Shown here piece after piece: positions 58,889 through 64,000 of a stretch of 64,000 nt of DNA. The position numbers and the translations under genes were made by a program. Every line of letters begins with the position of its first letter. The first letter of the stretch is position 1. The DNA lies in contig JAAZMZ010000074.1 of the NCBI GenBank assembly GCA_012798535.1, positions 1 through 64,000 on the forward strand, in the 5' to 3' direction. The stretch is from Leptolinea sp. GTDB taxonomy: Bacteria; Chloroflexota; Anaerolineae; Anaerolineales; Anaerolineaceae. The notes beneath the pieces are model-generated. The model did no database searches, was not told where the DNA came from, and worked only from the letters and a program-made list of their open reading frames with translations.

Positions 58889-61138
58889 ATGAAACTATCG
58901 TTTTGGGATATTCTGGCTTCAATGGTCATGCTGGGCGGATTGGCCCTGGCAACCATTTTTATCAACATTTTTATCAATCCCTATTCTTTCATCAATCCTT
59001 TCCCCCCGCCGACCCCGGTGGCCAGCCTGCAGGTTCCCACCATGACTCCCTCGCAGCGTTCGCTGCCCGAACTGTGGACTTCCACTCCCGAAACCCCGGG
59101 TGTTCCATCTGTTGTCAGCACACAGTACACACAGACTGTCACCGTTACGGGCACCCGACTGGTGCTTCCCACCAAGACACCCACACGCACCCGCACGGTC
59201 AGTCCTTCCCCTTCCCGAACCATCACCCGGACACCCAACCGCACGCTGACATCCGTCGCCTACAAGTCGCCGACTCAGACGACTTCCGCTTCGAGTGATA
59301 AAACCGCGCCTAGCGTTCCGGGTTTCCCCTACTGCTATGACGCCTCCACCGATTCAACCCCGACGTTTACCTGGTCAGCTTCCACCGATTCGGGTACCGG
59401 AGTCGATCACTATGACATAAGCTGGGGATTGGACAGCGGGGGTAATAATCCCACTTACACTTCCGACACCAACTCATGGACGGCGCCCACCATCACCACC
59501 CAGGGGACGTATTACATATACGTCCGAGCGGAAGATGGAGCCGGCAATCAGTCCCAATGGACGGAGCCGAACCGCTTCGGTTACGGCGGGGTGGGACTTC
59601 CTTCCACAACCACCTCTTCCGCCAGCGGCATTGGCATCACCACAGCGACGCTGAACGGTGTGGTTAACCCGAACTCCGCCACAACCACCGTTTACTTCGA
59701 TTATGGTACGACCTCCTCTTACGGTACCGTGGTCACACTTCCCGGTACACTGTCGGGTTCTTCCCCTTCGAATGTCAGCACATCGCTGTCCGGACTGGCC
59801 GCGAATACCACTTACCATTTCCGGGTGAGAGCCACCAATTCGGCCGGCACGGGATATGGCAGCGACCTGACCTTCACCACGTCCAACAACCCATCTACCA
59901 CAACCATCACCTCAGACGCTCCCGATCCATCGGACCTTAATGCCGCCTATACGGTTTCGGTCACCGTGACCGGATCCGGCACGCCTACGGGAACAGTGTC
60001 TGTCAATGACGGTTCGGGGGCAACCTGCACGATCACCCTGGCCGGAGGCTTGGGAAGCTGCAACCTGACCTCGACAACGGCCGGCGCAAAGACGATCACC
60101 GCGTCTTACAGCGGGGACGGCAGCAACGCTTCCTCCAATGACACCGAATCGCACACAGTCAACAAAGGAACTCCTTCGGTCACAACCTGGCCTACAGCCA
60201 GTTCGATTTCATACGGGCAATCGCTGGCTTCATCCACATTGTCCGGTGGTGCAGCCACTCCAGCCGGTACCTTTGCCTTTACCACACCGGGAACGACTCC
60301 GGATGTGGGAACGGCGGCTCAAAGTGTGACCTTCACCCCGACAGACACCACGAATTACAACACGGCCACAGGATCGGTCAATGTGACCGTGACTAAAGCC
60401 GATCCTACGGTAACTTCCTGGCCAACCGCCAGCGATATAGTCTACGGGCAAGCGCTGAGTGCATCCACTTTGACCGGCGGCAGCGCATCGACAGCCGGAA
60501 CTTTCGAATTTAGCTCTCCAGCTACTACACCGGATGTGGGTACAGCTTCTCAGACTGTGCTATTCATCCCAACAGATACAACGCATTACAATCAAACCTC
60601 TGGGACAGTCAATGTCACCGTGAACAAGGCGGATGCCACCATCACCTGGCCTTCTTCTGCCAGCGCAATCACCTACGGGCAGGCGTTGAGCGCGTCCACA
60701 TTGAGCGGCGACGGAAGTGCAACTCCCACCGGAACGTTCGCTTGGACCAGTCCGACTACCATCCCCCCCGCCGGAACCTACACCGCCAGTGTCACTTTCA
60801 CCCCGACTGATACAACCCATTACAATACCGAAACCAACACCATAAATGTAACTGTGAACAAGGCAAGCACAACCACCACCATCAGCGATTCAGTCGATCC
60901 TACAAACTCTGGCGATACCTATACAATCACGGCGACCGTCACCAGTGGGGCAGGTACGCCGACCGGAACGGTTTCGGTCAGTGACGGTACTCTAAACTGC
61001 AACATTACTCTATCGGGCGGTACGGGAAGCTGCAATCTGGCATCAACCGGTCCCGCATCATTGACCATCACGGGCACGTACGGCGGCGATACCAACTTTG
61101 ATGGTTCAAGTGATACTGAAAGCCATGCCGTAAATTGA
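58889..61138 (+). CDS. surface protein with Fn3-like and multiple bacterial Ig-like/MBG repeats (paralogue 2)
   Basis: MKLSFWDILASMV...NPFPPPTP...LPELWTS; repeated SISYGQSLASSTLSGG...GTFAFTTPGTTPDVGTAAQSVTFTPTDTTNYN. Confidence 0.85.
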   Translation: MKLSFWDILASMVMLGGLALATIFINIFINPYSFINPFPPPTPVASLQVPTMTPSQRSLPELWTSTPETPGVPSVVSTQYTQTVTVTGTRLVLPTKTPTRTRTVSPSPSRTITRTPNRTLTSVAYKSPTQTTSASSDKTAPSVPGFPYCYDASTDSTPTFTWSASTDSGTGVDHYDISWGLDSGGNNPTYTSDTNSWTAPTITTQGTYYIYVRAEDGAGNQSQWTEPNRFGYGGVGLPSTTTSSASGIGITTATLNGVVNPNSATTTVYFDYGTTSSYGTVVTLPGTLSGSSPSNVSTSLSGLAANTTYHFRVRATNSAGTGYGSDLTFTTSNNPSTTTITSDAPDPSDLNAAYTVSVTVTGSGTPTGTVSVNDGSGATCTITLAGGLGSCNLTSTTAGAKTITASYSGDGSNASSNDTESHTVNKGTPSVTTWPTASSISYGQSLASSTLSGGAATPAGTFAFTTPGTTPDVGTAAQSVTFTPTDTTNYNTATGSVNVTVTKADPTVTSWPTASDIVYGQALSASTLTGGSASTAGTFEFSSPATTPDVGTASQTVLFIPTDTTHYNQTSGTVNVTVNKADATITWPSSASAITYGQALSASTLSGDGSATPTGTFAWTSPTTIPPAGTYTASVTFTPTDTTHYNTETNTINVTVNKASTTTTISDSVDPTNSGDTYTITATVTSGAGTPTGTVSVSDGTLNCNITLSGGTGSCNLASTGPASLTITGTYGGDTNFDGSSDTESHAVN

Positions 61139-61155
61139 ACATCCACTGGTTTCTA

Positions 61156-61187
61156 AGACCTCTCCAACAACGGAGAGGTCTATTTTT
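61156..61187 (+). terminator. rho-independent terminator
   Basis: AGACCTCTCC-aacaac-GGAGAGGTCT then ATTTTTC. Confidence 0.8.
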
Positions 61188-61329
61188 CTATCTCTACGCG
61201 CAAAGACTAATTTTGTCATACTCTCTCCTTAAAAATGTCCCATTTGCCGGATTTTCCTGTATTATTGATACAAGATTTCACCCGTCGTAATCGCTGCGCA
61301 TCCGCCCTGAATCAACCGCGAGGAATGGA

Positions 61330-62961
61330 ATGAAATTATCCTTCTGGGACATCTTATCCACCATACTGCTGCTGGCCGGGTTGGCCATCACGGTCATTTT
61401 CATCAATATCTTTGTCAATCCCTATTCCTTCGTCAATCCCTTTCCGCCGACAAAAGCTGTCACCGCCACCCCGGACCTTTCAGCCACCGCCAGAAAAACC
61501 ATGCCCGAGTTGTGGACCACCACGCCGGCCGTGCCGACCATCACGGGTGTTAATCCTTCTCAGACCATCTTTCCGACTATCACACGCGTCATCCTGCCGA
61601 CGCGTTATCTGACTTCCACACGGACCCCCAACTGGCTGGCCACGTTTTATGCCCTCAGAACTCCCACCCGCACCCATACCGCCACCGGAGATATTACCCC
61701 GCCGACCAACCCGGGAACACCGGTCACCTCCTCCCCCACCACCGATGCCACTCCCACCTGGACATGGTCGGCTTCCTCGGATGCGGGCAGCGGCATGAAT
61801 TACTATCAGGTGGCCTGGGGATTGGATATCAACTGCGGTAATCCGGTGTATGCCTCCGGTTCCAATGTCTGGACTTCCCCCCAGATCACCTCGAATGCCA
61901 TCTACTATATCTGCCTGCGCGCCATCGACCGGGCGGGCAACGCGTCTGCCTGGGTGGGGCCGTCCGGTTTCTTCTATTCCGGTCCTGTCGGTCCGGCCAC
62001 ACTGACCTCCACCAGCACGCGCACCCCCACCTTCACCAGCACAAATCCCATCCCGCCGACGGTGACTTCGACCTTCACCTCCACTCCCACATCCACCAAC
62101 ACACTGGCGCCCACGGTCACCAATACCGGCTTCCTGACGTACACATCGACATCCACTGCCACGACGACCAATACCACCGCACCCGTGCCGACCGAAACAG
62201 CCACCTCGACCGCAACGGATACCCTTATGCCTCCCGCGACCTTTACCAGCACGTCCACTGATACCGCAACTCTGCCGGCTACGGCCACTTCTACGGACAC
62301 GCTGGCGCCTACACTGACCTTCACCGCAACGGATACCCTGGCACCCACCCCCACCTTCACCGAGACGGAAACTCCAGCCCCCACGCAGACCTTCACCATC
62401 ACCATGACCCCGACCGAAACACCCACTGTGACCGTCATGCCGGGTACTTTCACCATCACGGGCAACACCGGCGTCGGCCCGACAGCCACACCTTCGGGTG
62501 ATCCGGTTCCCGCGGTGACCATCAGCGTGACCGGAGATCCGGGCGCGGTCGTCACCCAGCCTGACGGCCTGGGAAATTACTCGGTCACCGTTCCCGCCAA
62601 CTGGTCCGGTGAAATCACACCCTCACGGCTGGGATACGTCTTCACCCCGGTGAAATACACCTACACCAATGTGTCGGGAAACATACCCGATCAAAACTTC
62701 ACCTCTGCCGTCGCGGCCGCCACGTTCACCATTTCCGGCAATGTCGGAGCGGTTCCCGGCGCGACGATCACCGCAGACAACGGCGCGGTGGTCACTTTGC
62801 AGCCTGAACTGGACGGGAATTACAATGTCGTCGTCTACATCGGCTGGTCCGGTTCCATTAAAGCCACGCATGCCACCTGCACATACACCCCGCCGCAGTA
62901 CGATTACATCAATGTAGGCGCTGATCTACCCGGTCAGGACTTCGCACCAACCTGCCCGTGA
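61330..62961 (+). CDS. surface protein with Fn3-like domain, Thr/Pro-rich stalk and carboxypeptidase-regulatory-like domains (paralogue 3)
   Basis: MKLSFWDILSTIL...NPFPPTK...MPELWTT; long TxTxT stalk; FTISGNVGAVPGATITADNGAVV...NYNVVVYIGWSGSIKAT. Confidence 0.85.
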   Translation: MKLSFWDILSTILLLAGLAITVIFINIFVNPYSFVNPFPPTKAVTATPDLSATARKTMPELWTTTPAVPTITGVNPSQTIFPTITRVILPTRYLTSTRTPNWLATFYALRTPTRTHTATGDITPPTNPGTPVTSSPTTDATPTWTWSASSDAGSGMNYYQVAWGLDINCGNPVYASGSNVWTSPQITSNAIYYICLRAIDRAGNASAWVGPSGFFYSGPVGPATLTSTSTRTPTFTSTNPIPPTVTSTFTSTPTSTNTLAPTVTNTGFLTYTSTSTATTTNTTAPVPTETATSTATDTLMPPATFTSTSTDTATLPATATSTDTLAPTLTFTATDTLAPTPTFTETETPAPTQTFTITMTPTETPTVTVMPGTFTITGNTGVGPTATPSGDPVPAVTISVTGDPGAVVTQPDGLGNYSVTVPANWSGEITPSRLGYVFTPVKYTYTNVSGNIPDQNFTSAVAAATFTISGNVGAVPGATITADNGAVVTLQPELDGNYNVVVYIGWSGSIKATHATCTYTPPQYDYINVGADLPGQDFAPTCP

Positions 62962-62970
62962 TGCCCCGCC

Positions 62971-62995
62971 CCTCCCTGCCCGCGCGGCAGGGAGG
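62971..62995 (+). terminator. GC-rich hairpin, possible terminator
   Basis: CCTCCCTGCC-cgcgc-GGCAGGGAGG; weak T-tract. Confidence 0.45.
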
Positions 62996-63056
62996 ACTTA
63001 TTCTGCTGTAATCCGGGGAAAACAAAATACGATACAATTACCGGCAGGAGGTCTCC

Positions 63057-63377
63057 ATGAAAGAACCCATCACCCCTGAAGTGTTCGCCCATCTGGTTGA
63101 CCTGGCCGCGCTCGAACTGGAACCCACCCAGTCGGAGTACCTGCGGCTGCAGTTGAATCACCAGCTTAAAGCCATACAGGAACTGGAAGCCATCCCGCTG
63201 CAAAGCGACATTGAGATCTCTGCCCACGGCCTGCCCTATACGCCGGAGAACAGCCCGGCGCCGCGGGAAGACACATGGAAACCGTACCCGGAACCTGGCG
63301 AGATCATCCGGCAGGCTCCGGCAACCGATGACGGCTATATCGTCGTTCCTGAAATCCCTCACACCACCTTAAAATGA
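63057..63377 (+). CDS. gatC: Asp/Glu-tRNA amidotransferase subunit C
   Basis: ITPEVFAHLVDLAALELEPTQSEYLRLQLNHQLKAIQELEAI; overlaps the gatA start. Confidence 0.85.
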   Translation: MKEPITPEVFAHLVDLAALELEPTQSEYLRLQLNHQLKAIQELEAIPLQSDIEISAHGLPYTPENSPAPREDTWKPYPEPGEIIRQAPATDDGYIVVPEIPHTTLK

Positions 63378-64000
63378 TTATGAACCTGTGCGACCATTCT
63401 GCTGTTGAACTGGGAAAATTGCTGCGGCGGAAGGAAGTGTCAGCCGCAGAGATTCTTGAGTCCGCCCTTAAGCGCATCGAACAGGTGGACGGCCGCCCGG
63501 GCAGTCTCAATCCCGGAAGCATCACTGACGAGGATAAACAGCGCGTCCATTCCTTCATCACATTAACGGCCAACCGCGCCCGCGGTCAGGCTCAGGAAGT
63601 GGATAAGAAGATCAAAGCCGGAGATGACCCTGGCATGCTGGCGGGCATCCCGCTTACGGTCAAGGATATTTTTGTATTGAAAGATACACCATCCACTGCC
63701 GCCTCCAGAATACTGGCCAATTTCGTCTCGCCCTATTCTGCCACACCGGTTTCCCGGCTGGAAGCCGCCGGGGCGCTCACCCTGGGGAAGGTCAACCTGG
63801 ATGAATTCACCTACGGCTCGTCCAACGAATCTTCCGCCTTTCAACCCAGTCCGCGCAATCCGTGGGACACCCGCACAGTGCCGGGTGGATCATCCGGCGG
63901 AAGCGCTGCTTCGGTGGCGGCAGGCGAGGCCGTGATCTCTTTGGGCACGGATACAGCCGGATCCATCCGCCAGCCGGCCGCTTTCTGCGGTGTGGTGGGT
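63374..64000 (+). CDS. gatA: Asp/Glu-tRNA amidotransferase subunit A (partial, runs off window)
   Basis: open frame from ATG 63374: LAGIPLTVKDIF, GGSSGGSAASVAAGEAVISLGTDTAGSIRQPAAFCGVVG amidase signature; absent from the ORF track because no stop is in the window. Confidence 0.95.
   Translation, partial: MIMNLCDHSAVELGKLLRRKEVSAAEILESALKRIEQVDGRPGSLNPGSITDEDKQRVHSFITLTANRARGQAQEVDKKIKAGDDPGMLAGIPLTVKDIFVLKDTPSTAASRILANFVSPYSATPVSRLEAAGALTLGKVNLDEFTYGSSNESSAFQPSPRNPWDTRTVPGGSSGGSAASVAAGEAVISLGTDTAGSIRQPAAFCGVVG

Noticed and set aside
61974-62555. Val-rich 193-aa minus-strand ORF (VSVKVGVGA repeats)
   Set aside because: It is the reverse complement of the Thr/Pro stalk of the plus-strand surface protein; low-complexity artefact
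1-64000. tRNA/rRNA genes, insertion sequences or prophage
   Set aside because: No transposase, integrase, terminal inverted repeat pair, rRNA segment or TTCGAATC-type tRNA arm was recognised on reading

Overview
Chromosomal window, probably from a Chloroflexota/Anaerolineae-like bacterium (taxonomy is inferred from gene content only). The centrepiece is a complete type I-C CRISPR-Cas locus on the minus strand. It reads WYL regulator (29621-28623), cas3, cas5c, cas8c (with an internal cas11c start), cas7c, cas4, cas1, cas2, leader, then a very large array at 12259-20421. I counted about 124 copies of the 32-bp repeat by hand. Left of the locus are a TfoX-like protein, nitroreductase, DinB and YdeI proteins, an AbrB-Doc toxin-antitoxin pair, PhzF, a phosphoesterase, and a two-component/beta-lactamase/ABC-transporter cluster. 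Right of it are a divergent 2H-phosphoesterase-like gene, methyltransferases, a MerR regulator, trmO, hom, degV, NfeD-slipin, a sensor-kinase/asparaginase/response-regulator cluster, murJ, a SagB-type nitroreductase, CYTH and GT39 proteins, three tandem paralogous surface proteins, and gatC-gatA (gatA truncated by the window end). The main second-look items are: the internal Cas11c start with a Shine-Dalgarno; palindromes in the CRISPR leader and at the cas-operon promoter; a pair of related spacers; a membrane-protein gene interrupted by an in-frame TAA; a Doc toxin with Lys at the catalytic His position; tandem 11-bp response-regulator-type repeats; a MerR-type 19-bp-spacer promoter; and the surface-protein paralogue cluster sharing an N-terminal anchor. 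Most ORFs called inside 12.2-20.4 kb are artefactual translations of the CRISPR repeat.
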